Source: CAZHHH01 sp052400685
GTDB lineage: Bacteria; Bacteroidota; Bacteroidia; Bacteroidales; Marinilabiliaceae
Direction: 5' to 3' (one strand)
DNA: 52,766 nt
NCBI GenBank assembly: GCA_052400685.1
Contig: JBQTGJ010000025.1
The position numbers and the translations under genes were made by a program. Positions 44,401-51,943 of this stretch are shown piece by piece. Below the pieces are notes generated by a model, which saw only the letters and a program-made list of their open reading frames with translations, made no database searches and was not told the origin of the DNA. Numbering within the stretch: position 1 is the stretch's first letter; each line of letters begins with the position of its first letter.

Positions 44401-45887
44401 AAGTGGTCAGAAATAAGCTTTCGATGGTGGCTAAAAATAGTACGCGGTTGCTTGAGATGGTTAATCAGGTCCTCGATTTTGTCAAACTACAGCAGATACC
44501 CGCTAAATTGAAAATAGAAAATATTGAAATTGTTTCATTTGTTTCCAGAGTCATGGATAACTTCAGGTTGACGGCGATGGAAAGAAACGTCGAGTTTTCA
44601 CTGGAGTGTAGTTGCGATGAACTCCGACTTTGGGTCGATGTTGATAAGCTGGAGAAGATAATATTCAATTTGTTGTCGAATGCTTTTAAGTATCTGGATG
44701 CAGGGCTGTTTGTGAAATTGTATATTTTGGATGCCGGTAATTGGGTACGGATCGATATTTCGGATGACGGAATCGGAATAGCAGATGATTTTGTTGAATC
44801 GGCTTTTTTACGATTCGAAAACCTTAGCGATTGTAATAGACCCAAAAAGGATAGCTCTGGTATTGGATTGTCAATAGTGAAAAAGCTGGTGGAGTTGCAT
44901 CATGGTAAGGTAACAGTTGCCAAAGGTGAAACGAGAGGTACTACTTTTTCGATTTTACTACCCAAGGGGAGGGATCATTTTGAGCCAGGTACTGAAATTG
45001 TCGAGCCGGTTATTGAATTGGAGAGTCAGACTTGCCTTGCAGATGACGCTAGTGTAGATGCGACCAACTCGCCGCTCGATGATGATGGTCTGACGGCCCG
45101 TCATTCTCTGCTGATAGTTGAAGATAATGAGGATGTCCGCTTGTTTATTAGAGAATCGCTGCAGGATGAATTTGAGATTTTTGAGGCTGCCAATGGAAAG
45201 GAAGGAATGGAACTGGCTCTTAAAATGACGCCCGATTTTATTATCAGCGACGTTATGATGCCCCTGATGGATGGCATTGAATTCCTTAAACTCATTCGAT
45301 CCAATATCGAAACTTCACATATCCCGTTTGTCCTTCTGTCGGCAAAAGTAAACCTTGAGAGCCGGCTCGAAGGAATTGATAAAGGGGCTGATGATTATAT
45401 TACCAAGCCGTTTAGTATGGTTTATTTACAATCGCGTATCCGTAATTTGTTGGACCAGCGTAAAAAATTACAACTTGCTAATCACAACTTTAGTTTTACT
45501 GAGTATTTGAATCCTTCAATTCCGGAGGTCACCAGACTCGATGAGAAGTTTTTGTCTGATTTAAAGGCTGTGATGGAAAAAAATATTGATAATGGTGCAT
45601 TGGTTGTTGAAGATTTGGTCTCTGAAATGAATGTGAGTCGTTCGGTGTTTTTTAAGAAATTGAAGTCGTTGACAGGACTGGCTCCCATCGAATATATTAG
45701 GGAAATGAGATTGAAACGTGCTGCACAACTCATTGAAACGGGTCAGTATAATATGACTCAAATATCCTACATGGTAGGCATTAACGATCCGAGGTATTTT
45801 AGCAAATGTTTTAAACAACTTTTTGGCGAAGCACCTTCAGTGTATAAGGCTCGAAAAATTTCCGTTTCTAATGACGGAAAACAATAA
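41445..45887 (+). CDS. Hybrid two-component system sensor/regulator (HTCS)
   Basis: This 1480-residue one-protein phosphorelay is typical of Bacteroidota glycan sensing. A signal segment (about 12-28) leads to a periplasmic sensor of beta-propeller repeats (AEDGLAQNTVMSILQDKKGY, then LWMGTWDGLSRFDG) up to about residue 790 and a Y_Y_Y domain (about 830-905). One helix (about 910-940) precedes the HisKA domain with the phospho-His near 962 (ISHELRTPLTL), the HATPase (ISDDGIGIADDF; GIGLSIVKKLVELHHG), a receiver with phospho-Asp near 1269 (IISDVMMPLMDG) and an AraC-type DNA-binding end. The GH43 gene follows 39 bases after the stop, so it probably controls sugar-degradation genes here. Confidence 0.96.
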   Translation: MKKAGFSAGAIKYLWVILLLTVTQVKAFNNYIWHHYTAEDGLAQNTVMSILQDKKGYLWMGTWDGLSRFDGYSFTSYKIRPGDDVEISSSRIDYITQDKYGFIWLLDYGKNVCRFDPRTETFINVPKGEESFNISVSNIISLSNGVTWLVSDEEGAIRVTTDTATFDVTSKLYFQKNQHLAGNSISGIVNDEDGNEWVLTDNGLLFIGNEDGISVPYFTENDETSRDRQPFFCFLDKGDELWFGSVNGRIWKYRKHEGLFVLLQLSTDADIVSFHKFKSGKVFIATRTDGVFVYDDSSATPMHFTHQNSPGLSDVFIQKTFKDSEDNIWIQQNIRSITQFNPNNMSFTKHHLPPISFDSLDAVPFMILEDINKVLWIHPMGGGLSYFDRETQSVVPFFNKLDKLWQFSEKLHRMYSDRQGNLWVCTRSKGLERFTFLKTKFGILQVDSQSNVFNENSVRSVFEDHMNRIWLADKTGRLVLFDKNRRRLGFLNKNGKLSSDSKFSFASIYSITQDDDENIWLGTKGAGIIKLTPNKSDLSSFDVENFRFDQTDLYSLSNDNVYDIHKDYKGRLWIATYGGGINLLQRDNNGRVYFLNHRNHLVGYPVNKSQRVRMITSDRDGTIFVATTNGLILFNGNFNDPEKIQFTHFTYLANDSTCLSNNDVHDVVVTSKGEVFVATFGGGLNKLVKVNDRPAHFRFEYFNKEDGLASDVLLSIVEDDKGFLWLSSENSIAKFNSETKEFINFDKKDYLRYLSFSEAANCIDKSGKLWFGTSQGVLFFHPDSIQKDGFVPPLVFTDLRLFNRKVKVDPGSVLSQHLDMQNEIVLKHNQNIFSVGFAALDLKFPESVKYAAILEGVDSEWKFLDHQRLVHYTKLPHGKYLLRVKSTNGDGTWVDNERQLSIVILPSFWETPWAYLIYFLFVASITSVSIYIFFTIYRLRNKVEMEHKLAEMKFNFFTDISHELRTPLTLITGPLEQVMKINSLPEVVRNKLSMVAKNSTRLLEMVNQVLDFVKLQQIPAKLKIENIEIVSFVSRVMDNFRLTAMERNVEFSLECSCDELRLWVDVDKLEKIIFNLLSNAFKYLDAGLFVKLYILDAGNWVRIDISDDGIGIADDFVESAFLRFENLSDCNRPKKDSSGIGLSIVKKLVELHHGKVTVAKGETRGTTFSILLPKGRDHFEPGTEIVEPVIELESQTCLADDASVDATNSPLDDDGLTARHSLLIVEDNEDVRLFIRESLQDEFEIFEAANGKEGMELALKMTPDFIISDVMMPLMDGIEFLKLIRSNIETSHIPFVLLSAKVNLESRLEGIDKGADDYITKPFSMVYLQSRIRNLLDQRKKLQLANHNFSFTEYLNPSIPEVTRLDEKFLSDLKAVMEKNIDNGALVVEDLVSEMNVSRSVFFKKLKSLTGLAPIEYIREMRLKRAAQLIETGQYNMTQISYMVGINDPRYFSKCFKQLFGEAPSVYKARKISVSNDGKQ

Positions 45888-45926
45888 TTGGTATTTTGAT
45901 ATTCACAGTTTTAAGTAAGTAACGAC

Positions 45927-47534
45927 ATGAAGAAAACAATTATTTTTATTGCCGGACTAACCTTGATCATGGTGGGACTTAGTGCTCAATCTGAAAACCA
46001 TGGTGTTTGGACCCCCGATAATGGTGACGGAACCTATAAAAACCCGGTTATTTATCAGGATTTTTCTGATCCCGATGTTGTGAAGGTAGGCGATGATTTT
46101 TATTTAACCGCTTCTTCGTTTAACTGTTTCCCTGGTTTGCCTGTTTTGCATTCAAAGGATTTGGTAAACTGGCAGTTGGTCAATTATGCGTTGCCCCGAT
46201 TCCCCGATAACGCTTTTGATAAGCCTCAACATGGCAATGGCGTGTGGGCCCCTTCTATTCGGTGGCACAATGGCGTATTTTATATTTATTGGGGCGATCC
46301 TGATAGGGGCATTTATATGATTAAGACCACCAACCCCGAGGGAGAGTGGAGTGACCCGGTGCTGGTAAAAAAGGCAATGGGTAACATTGATGCATGTCCA
46401 CTATGGGATGAAGATGGCAAAATGTATCTGGTTCATGCCTTCGCTCGCAGTCGGGCAGGGGTGAAGCATTTGCTGCAAATTCATGAACTGTCGCCCGAAG
46501 GCGATAAAGTGATTGATGACGGTACCATTGTGTTCGATGGTAAACCGAAACATCCTACAATGGAAGGCCCTAAATTGTATAAACGTAATGGTTATTACTA
46601 TATCTTTGCCCCGGCTGGAGGTGTTTCAACCGGTTGGCAGGTGGTTATGCGGTCCAGAAATATTTTTGGCCCTTACGAAGACCGAATTGTGATGGCGCAG
46701 GGTAATACTAATATTAATGGGCCCCACCAGGGAGGATATGTAGAACTTGATAATGGCGACGGCTGGTTTATGCATTTTCAGGATCAGGGTGTTTACGGAC
46801 GGGTGGTTTACTTACAACCTGTTAAATGGGTCAAAGACTGGCCTGTGATAGGTTCTGATGATGATAAGGATGGTGTTGGAGAACCTGTTTTAGTGCATAA
46901 AAAACCGAAGATTAAAGGTGATTTCAAAATTACATCTCTGCCTGTCAACGATGACTTTAACGATGGCTACGGTTTACAATGGCAGTGGCATGCTAATTTC
47001 TATAATAATTGGTATTCAACCACCGATAGAGAAGGGTACTTGAGACTTAAAAGTCTGTTTGTGCGTGAATATATGCTTAATCTTTGGGAGGCACCTAACT
47101 TGTTCCTTCAGAAATTCCCTGCTCCCGTTTTTACGGCCACTGCCAAAGTGGATTTTGCCGGATTGCGTGAAAATGAGAGGGCTGGCTTAGTGGTCATGGG
47201 ATACAATATTTTTACTTTGGAAGTGGAGAAAAGAAAAGGTCAGTATCGTATTAAAAATACTGCTTCAATTGAGGCGCGTCGTAGTAATCCCGAAAAAGTG
47301 GTTGAAACAGCCGGGGTGAATGTGAGCGAAATTTATTTACGTGTGGCTGTCAAGAATGGTGGTGAAAGTTCTTTTTACTACAGTATTGATGGCGAGACCT
47401 TTTTACCATTGGGTGAAAGTGTGATGGCTAGTGAAGGCATGTGGATAGGTGCTAAAGTGGGGCTTTTTGCCATCGCTGAAAAAGAGTTGGGACTCAAAGG
47501 GTACATTGATGTGGATGAATTTATCGTTGAGTAA
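45927..47534 (+). CDS. Secreted GH43-family glycosidase (xylosidase/arabinofuranosidase type)
   Basis: This 535-residue protein has a signal peptide (ends GLSAQ, about residue 21). The five-bladed GH43 propeller (about 36-330) shows the catalytic base in DFSDPDVVKVGDDFYLTASS (Asp near 48), the pKa-modulating Asp in NIDACPLWDEDGKMYLVHAF and the acid in PTMEGPKLYKRNGYYYIFAP (Glu). A C-terminal beta-sandwich of the beta-xylosidase C2/DUF1349 type follows (LQWQWHANFYNNWYSTTDRE; ENERAGLVVMGYNIFTLEVE). It should release xylose or arabinose from side chains in the periplasm or outside. It is the immediate downstream partner of the HTCS gene. Confidence 0.92.
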   Translation: MKKTIIFIAGLTLIMVGLSAQSENHGVWTPDNGDGTYKNPVIYQDFSDPDVVKVGDDFYLTASSFNCFPGLPVLHSKDLVNWQLVNYALPRFPDNAFDKPQHGNGVWAPSIRWHNGVFYIYWGDPDRGIYMIKTTNPEGEWSDPVLVKKAMGNIDACPLWDEDGKMYLVHAFARSRAGVKHLLQIHELSPEGDKVIDDGTIVFDGKPKHPTMEGPKLYKRNGYYYIFAPAGGVSTGWQVVMRSRNIFGPYEDRIVMAQGNTNINGPHQGGYVELDNGDGWFMHFQDQGVYGRVVYLQPVKWVKDWPVIGSDDDKDGVGEPVLVHKKPKIKGDFKITSLPVNDDFNDGYGLQWQWHANFYNNWYSTTDREGYLRLKSLFVREYMLNLWEAPNLFLQKFPAPVFTATAKVDFAGLRENERAGLVVMGYNIFTLEVEKRKGQYRIKNTASIEARRSNPEKVVETAGVNVSEIYLRVAVKNGGESSFYYSIDGETFLPLGESVMASEGMWIGAKVGLFAIAEKELGLKGYIDVDEFIVE

Positions 47535-47713
47535 TTTATTTAACTTTTAAATGAAGTAACAGCAATAAGAAACTTCGATGACAAATTCGTTTATTTTTTA
47601 GGTTTTAGAAATTCGGATGAGATATCTTTTTTGTTGTGAATGAGTTTCTTTAGTGCTGGCGTAACATAGTGTTTTAGCTTTCTGGCAAACTCTGGGTTAC
47701 TATAATTTTGATA

Positions 47714-47746
47714 ATTGAGGGGGTGACCTTAAGTCACCCCCTCAAT
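47714..47746. terminator. Perfect 14-bp hairpin without U-tract
   Basis: ATTGAGGGGGTGAC pairs with GTCACCCCCTCAAT around CTTAA. It follows the GH43 gene by 180 bases. The GC-rich stem fits a terminator, but no T-run follows on either strand. Confidence 0.6.
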
Positions 47747-47789
47747 CATTAGTACCTGTTCATAAAGTCGCGATTTTAACTTTGGTATT

Positions 47790-47860
47790 TCACACATACA
47801 AGAAAATGATTAATTCCGGTGAGTTCCATGTGACCGTAAAAATCAAATTATAAACACTCG
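47790..47860 (+). repeat. Leader-element copy upstream of the HU/SPOR gene
   Basis: It contains GAAAATGATTAATTCCGGTG, AGTTCCATGTGACC and CAAATTATAAACACTCG, matching the leader units elsewhere. Here it does not end at a start codon; the next gene begins about 280 bases on. Confidence 0.65.
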
Positions 47861-48114
47861 ATAAAGATTATCATCAACTGTTTGGTTTCGCCGGTTTATG
47901 ATTTTTATAAATGGGGGTGATTATTACATGAGTGTTGAGTGTGGCTGTAAGAAATAAAATACAACCAAAAGGAGAGTCTTTTCCGGGGAGCGTACTGAAC
48001 AATGGTTTGATTTTTAGTTTTTAGTGTTTTGGGTGGTCAGGAAGACGTAAAAGTTGTCAACAATTTATCAACGGTTGTTAACAAATTGAGTATGCATGGG
48101 CCATTAAATTTTCT

Positions 48115-48122
48115 TACATTTG
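48115..48122 (+). promoter_or_regulatory. Candidate -7 box of the HU/SPOR gene
   Basis: TACATTTG matches the Bacteroidota TAnnTTTG box just before the gene; it supports the ATG at 48128 or 48137 with almost no leader. A TTG at 48086 is too far for an ideal -33 box. Confidence 0.4.
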
Positions 48123-48136
48123 CAAATATGACCATT

Positions 48137-49054
48137 ATGATTGACTATATATCGCATCTATTGCATTACCATGACTGTGTAATTGTTCCCGGTTTGGGAG
48201 GCTTTGTGGCCAACCAGAAGAGTGCTGCCGTGGATGAGGAAAAGCATTTGTTTTTGCCGCCGGTCAAGGAGATAGGATTTAATCGCAGTCTCTTGCATAA
48301 CGACGGGTTGCTCACCAATCATATAGCACGCTACGAAGAGATCAGTTATGCCTCTGCTGCCGAAAAAATTAAAAATTTTGTCGCCGATTTGAAGGTTCGT
48401 ATTTTTAATGGCGAAGCGGTTGAATTGGGCGAGATTGGAACGCTGCGTGGTGATGCCATCGGTAATTTGTTATTTACGCCAAAAGAGGTAAATGCTTTTT
48501 TGCCGGATGCTTTCGGGTTGTCTTCCTTCCATTTTGAACCCGTTGATTATCGTTATGTCGTGCGCATGGATCGTGAGGTGAAGGTGTCTGCTTTATTGCG
48601 TAGCCGATCACCACGTCATTGGGCCGCAGTGGCTGCATTAATGGCTTGTTTCTTTTTGCTGACAACCACTGAGTTGAAAATGCCCCAAATGGAACAGGCC
48701 GGATTTGCAACAACGTTTATTCCTTCGGTAGTTGCTGAGATGCCTGCCGTGCAACCTGATGTGTCTGATGTCCCCCTTGTGATGAAGGAGGCTCAGCCAA
48801 TTGTTGCTGAACCGAAGGCTAAGGCCCGTTATCATATTATTGCTGCAAGCCTTAAACAAAGCGCAAAGGCCCGGGCGGTCTCTTCTGCATTGATGAACCA
48901 GGGCTTCGATAGTGTTAAAGTTTTAAATGATGGAAAAGGCCATTTCAGGGTGGCACTTGAGTCGTTTGAGGATTTCGATCAGGCTGTTAAAGTGATGAAT
49001 AATTATCGCCGCCAGAGTCGTTTTAGCTCTGTATGGGTGTATAAATCGAAATAA
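48137..49054 (+). CDS. HU-CCDC81-type / SPOR-domain protein
   Basis: Start 48137 (MIDYISHLLHYHDCVIVPGL) is the usual beginning of the family; ATG at 48128 adds three residues. The 305-residue protein has two prokaryotic HU-CCDC81-like domains (about 1-60, GGFVANQKSAAVDEEKH; and 65-130, FNGEAVELGEIGTLRGD), one membrane helix (about 158-176, HWAAVAALMACFFLLTTTEL) and a C-terminal SPOR domain (about 232-305, YHIIAASLKQSAKARAVSSA). SPOR domains bind denuded peptidoglycan. The HU-like part should lie in the cytoplasm, so it may connect the nucleoid or cell-division machinery with the wall (inference). Confidence 0.85.
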   Translation: MIDYISHLLHYHDCVIVPGLGGFVANQKSAAVDEEKHLFLPPVKEIGFNRSLLHNDGLLTNHIARYEEISYASAAEKIKNFVADLKVRIFNGEAVELGEIGTLRGDAIGNLLFTPKEVNAFLPDAFGLSSFHFEPVDYRYVVRMDREVKVSALLRSRSPRHWAAVAALMACFFLLTTTELKMPQMEQAGFATTFIPSVVAEMPAVQPDVSDVPLVMKEAQPIVAEPKAKARYHIIAASLKQSAKARAVSSALMNQGFDSVKVLNDGKGHFRVALESFEDFDQAVKVMNNYRRQSRFSSVWVYKSK

Positions 49055-49076
49055 TGATTTTCTGTTAGTATTCTTG

Positions 49077-49107
49077 AAAGGCCGTCTCTGTTAGGGATGG
49101 CTTTTTT
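49077..49107 (+). terminator. Terminator after the HU/SPOR gene
   Basis: GCCGTCTC pairs with GGGATGGC (two G-U pairs) around TGTTA, followed by seven T. It lies about 25 bases past the stop. Confidence 0.75.
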
Positions 49108-49125
49108 TGATACCTCTGATCATGT

Positions 49126-49243
49126 GCGAAGCGGATCACGAATTCCTTTGAAATAAAAAACTTCAATGAGTAAAAAAAGTAAAAGCCCGTGCGGCTTGAG
49201 CACATAAATGAAAAATTTACTTTTACCGGATAATAGCCATTAC
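49126..49243 (+). repeat. Composite GCGAAGCGG...CCGG repeat, copy B
   Basis: It begins GTGCGAAGCGGATCACGAAT, contains AAAAAAAGTAAAAGCCCGTG then CGGCTTGAGCAC, and ends TTTACCGGATAATAGCC. It abuts a leader unit at 49243. Confidence 0.82.
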
Positions 49244-49330
49244 ATATGAAACGAGCCATGGGAATGGATTTACACACAGGAGGATGATTAATTGTGGCGA
49301 GTTCCATATGGCTTTTGAAAATTTAATTTA
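49243..49330 (+). repeat. Leader unit with 13-codon frame
   Basis: CATATGAAAC at 49243-49252 can pair with GTTCCATATG at 49301-49310. Between them an ATG at 49246 opens MKRAMGMDLHTGG-stop (49246-49287). The unit ends in AATTTAATTTAATCATAC without reaching a gene. Confidence 0.8.
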
Positions 49331-49457
49331 ATCATACATTGGTGTCCGGTAAAAATTTAGAGAAATGATTAGAACCCAGATCCAATGTGATAGTCAGAGA
49401 TTTTAGGAGATATTGGGGTTGCTTTCCGCCTCAAGAAATTTCCGTTAAGAAAATCAA

Positions 49458-49651
49458 TTTTATTGGCGTAAAGAAATCCGGGCTGTTTGAGCGAAGCGAG
49501 TTCCCGGATTTTAGACAATGAAATTGATTTTTAGGAAATTACTTGCAGCGGCGGCATTTTTTGTTTACTTTTTTTTGCTGTTGAAAAAAAGTAAAAGCCC
49601 GTGCGGCTTGAGCACTTAAATAGAGAATCTATTTTTTACCGGACAATAGTG
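49458..49651 (+). repeat. Multi-hairpin composite repeat, most complete copy
   Basis: The first hairpin pairs AAAATCAATTTTATTG and AAATCCGGG with CCCGGATTT and CAATGAAATTGATTTT, looped by GAGCGAAGCGAG. The second pairs TTTACTTTTTTTT with AAAAAAAGTAAA. Then come GCCCGTGCGGCTTGAGCACT and TTTTTTACCGGACAATAGTG. From memory, similar GAGCGAAGCGAG-containing hairpins are frequent between Bacteroidota genes. Confidence 0.78.
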
Positions 49652-49656
49652 TTAAT

Positions 49657-49849
49657 CATATGAAACGAACATGAATTTTAGCATTCTAAAATACACACAG
49701 GAGAATGATTAAAATTCATCGAGAGTTCCATATGACCATTGAAAGATAAATTTAATCATATGAAACGAGCCATGGGAATGGATTCACACACAGAAGTATG
49801 ATTATCCTGACGAGTTTCATATGACAACTGAAAAACAAATTACACTCAG
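49657..49849 (+). repeat. Two tandem leader units before the amidotransferase-like gene
   Basis: Units repeat with a 100-base period: CATATGAAACGAACATGAAT at 49657 and CATATGAAACGAGCCATGGG at 49757. In the second unit the 10-base arms 49757-49766 and 49814-49823 are perfectly complementary. The second unit's ATG at 49760 opens MKRAMGMDSHTEV-stop, and the unit ends at the ATG of the gene at 49850. Confidence 0.85.
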
Positions 49850-50548
49850 ATGAAAAAATTAAGGATTCATTGTATTCAGCATGTTCCTTACGAAGGGCCT
49901 GGCGCTGTGCTTGATTGGGCAGAGGTCAACGGTGCAGCCGTTTCTTATAGCCATTTGTACAAAGGCCATGCGCTGCCCGATTTACAGACTTTGGATATGC
50001 TTTTGGTGATGGGCGGACCCATGGGCATTTATGATGTGAAAGATTTTCCATGGCTCCCTGACGAAAAAATATTTATTCGTCAATGTATCGATCACGGAAA
50101 AATTGTCCTCGGAATCTGTCTCGGCGCTCAGCTGATTGCCGACGTTTTGGGCGCCCGCGTTTTTCCCAATGCGCAGAAGGAAATAGGTTGGTTTCCCATA
50201 CAGTTGGATGATACTATGCAGCAGATATTGGAACTCAATGAGGCTTCAGCGGTCGTTTTTCACTGGCATGGCGATACCTTTGATTTGCCCCTGGGGGCCA
50301 TTCATTTGGCAAAATCGGAGGCCTGCCAAAATCAGGCTTTTTTGTTTGCCGAAAAGGTCATGGGGCTTCAGTTTCATCTCGAAACAACACCCGATAGTTT
50401 GCGTTTGATGATTAACAATGGCCTGGATGAGCTTAAAACAGCCGGTGAATTTGTTGATTCTGAGACGCAAATGTTTAATGGCGTTAAGTATGTACATGGT
50501 AATAATCTCATTTTGTTCCGCGTTTTGGATTATCTAAGTCGTCTCTAA
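49850..50548 (+). CDS. Class I glutamine amidotransferase-like protein
   Basis: This 232-residue cytoplasmic protein has the GATase1 triad: nucleophile Cys90 in LGICLGAQL, and His176 and Glu178 in GLQFHLETTPD. LLVMGGPMGIYD and AQKEIGWFPIQ match the stand-alone GuaA-like group (COG0518), which includes enzymes that use glutamate or glutamine derivatives. No synthetase domain partner is next door. The start ATG ends a leader element. Its pairing with the downstream cysteate-synthase-like gene may be coincidental. Confidence 0.88.
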   Translation: MKKLRIHCIQHVPYEGPGAVLDWAEVNGAAVSYSHLYKGHALPDLQTLDMLLVMGGPMGIYDVKDFPWLPDEKIFIRQCIDHGKIVLGICLGAQLIADVLGARVFPNAQKEIGWFPIQLDDTMQQILELNEASAVVFHWHGDTFDLPLGAIHLAKSEACQNQAFLFAEKVMGLQFHLETTPDSLRLMINNGLDELKTAGEFVDSETQMFNGVKYVHGNNLILFRVLDYLSRL

Positions 50549-50587
50549 ATGGGTATTTATACCTAAAAATCATTGCGCATAATACAT

Positions 50588-50595
50588 TATTTTTG
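50588..50595 (+). promoter_or_regulatory. Candidate -7 box of the cysteate-synthase-like gene
   Basis: TATTTTTG fits TAnnTTTG exactly, 22 bases before the ATG at 50618. It argues for a short leader and against an upstream ATG at 50573 that would overlap the promoter. Confidence 0.45.
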
Positions 50596-50617
50596 GCATA
50601 GTAAAATGTTATGTATT

Positions 50618-51943
50618 ATGGATATTGATTTTCGACCTACTCAGTACTTATTGCAATCGGTGAAGACCGGACAACAATTTAGCGACAAGGGATGGACTCT
50701 GGATGCCCCCGGAGAAGATGACCCTACGTTGATTCGTGCTGTTTATGAAGAAGTGCAACTGAATGTGAGAGATGAGTCGATGGGTATTTTTCGTTTTGCT
50801 GACTGGCTGCCCGTTCAGCGTTATCTGGCCGGTTCTTCGGCACCGGTGACTTATAAAAGTGAAGGTTTGGCTGCCCATTTAGGGCTTGATAATTTATATA
50901 TTACTTTTAGTGGATACTGGCCTGAAAAAGGCGCTAATATGCGTACTTGTTCCTTCAAGGAAACCGAAGCGTTTGCCGTGGGAGGCCGGTTGGAAGATAA
51001 TCATAAAGGTGTTTTGGTCGTGGCTTCTGCCGGTAATACGGCTCGGGCCTTTGCACGTGTATGCTCCGATAATAATATCCCTTTGCTATTGTGCGTCCCC
51101 GAAGATAATCTGGATGCCATGTGGTTCGATAGTCCCATTAAACCGCATGTCCGGTTAGTGGCAACCCGTACTGGAAGCGATTATTTTGATGCCATTGCCT
51201 TATCAAATACGGCATGTAATATTCCCGGTTTCTTTGGTGAAGGTGGCGCTAAAAATGTTGCCCGGCGCGACGGCATGGGCACGACTGTTCTGTCGGCGGC
51301 TCATTTTATTGGGCGAATTCCCGACTATTATTTTCAGGCTGTGGGAAGTGGTACTGGTGCCATCTCTGCCTGGGAGGCCAATGAACGTTTGATTGTTGAT
51401 GGCCGCTTTGGCCGTCATAAAATGCAGCTGATGGTGTCGCAAAATGCGCCTTTCCTGCCTATTCATGATGCCTGGAAGGCCGGATCTCGTGAAATGTTAC
51501 CACTCGATCCCGATTTGGCACGTCGGCAGGTTGAAGAAATTTTGGGTAAAGTACTTTCAAACCGAAAGCCGCCATATCCTGTGACGGGTGGCTTATACGA
51601 TGCCTTAAACGATGCCGGGGGGGATGTGTTGGCCGTTACAAACCAGGAACTCGAAGCTGCTGCTGATTTGTTCCTTTCCTTAGAAGGTAATGACGTGCAT
51701 CAAGCCGCAGCTGTGGCTGTGGCTTCATTAATAAGTGAAGTTAAAGCAGGTCGTGTTGCCAAAGACGCGGTCATTATGTTGAATATTACAGGCGGCGGTG
51801 AAAAACGTTTTTTGCGTGAGAAAGAAGTGACTTACATGAAGCCCGATCATATTTTTGATATCAATCCTGCTGAAGATGAAGTGAAAGACGTCCTGACAAA
51901 ATTGTTTAAACCTCAATATCAGGATGCGCGTTTGTTGGCGTAA
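50618..51943 (+). CDS. Cysteate synthase-like PLP enzyme (threonine synthase fold)
   Basis: Start 50618 (MDIDFRPTQYLLQSVKTGQQ) follows a good -7 box and gives 441 residues. The fold is PLP type II, with the PLP lysine near residue 114 in RTCSFKETEAF and the phosphate loop VGSGTGAIS. FSGYWPEKGANM is, as I remember, typical of cysteate synthases, which make L-cysteate from O-phosphoserine and sulfite and descend from threonine synthase. In Bacteroidota cysteate feeds sulfonolipid (capnine-type) synthesis. A plain threonine synthase is the main alternative, but the N-terminus is not of that type. Confidence 0.75.
   Translation: MDIDFRPTQYLLQSVKTGQQFSDKGWTLDAPGEDDPTLIRAVYEEVQLNVRDESMGIFRFADWLPVQRYLAGSSAPVTYKSEGLAAHLGLDNLYITFSGYWPEKGANMRTCSFKETEAFAVGGRLEDNHKGVLVVASAGNTARAFARVCSDNNIPLLLCVPEDNLDAMWFDSPIKPHVRLVATRTGSDYFDAIALSNTACNIPGFFGEGGAKNVARRDGMGTTVLSAAHFIGRIPDYYFQAVGSGTGAISAWEANERLIVDGRFGRHKMQLMVSQNAPFLPIHDAWKAGSREMLPLDPDLARRQVEEILGKVLSNRKPPYPVTGGLYDALNDAGGDVLAVTNQELEAAADLFLSLEGNDVHQAAAVAVASLISEVKAGRVAKDAVIMLNITGGGEKRFLREKEVTYMKPDHIFDINPAEDEVKDVLTKLFKPQYQDARLLA

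Larger units (their letters stand above)
47535..48136. other. Intergenic region with hairpin and leader-element copy
   Basis: A perfect hairpin lies at 47714-47746, a leader-element copy at about 47790-47860 (ATGATTAATTCCGGTGAGTT, CCATGTGACC, AAATTATAAACACT), a second weak one near 47945-48000, and a candidate -7 box at 48115-48122. No gene seen. Confidence 0.5.
49055..49849. other. Repeat-rich intergenic region
   Basis: Almost wholly made of repeats: a terminator at 49077-49107, composite repeats at 49126-49243 and 49458-49651, and leader units at 49243-49330, 49657-49757 and 49758-49849. No ordinary gene seen. Confidence 0.7.

Noticed and set aside
49458..49849. A CRISPR array, because similar units recur.
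   Set aside because: Units are about 95-100 bases with conserved interiors and no unique spacers, and no cas gene is present.
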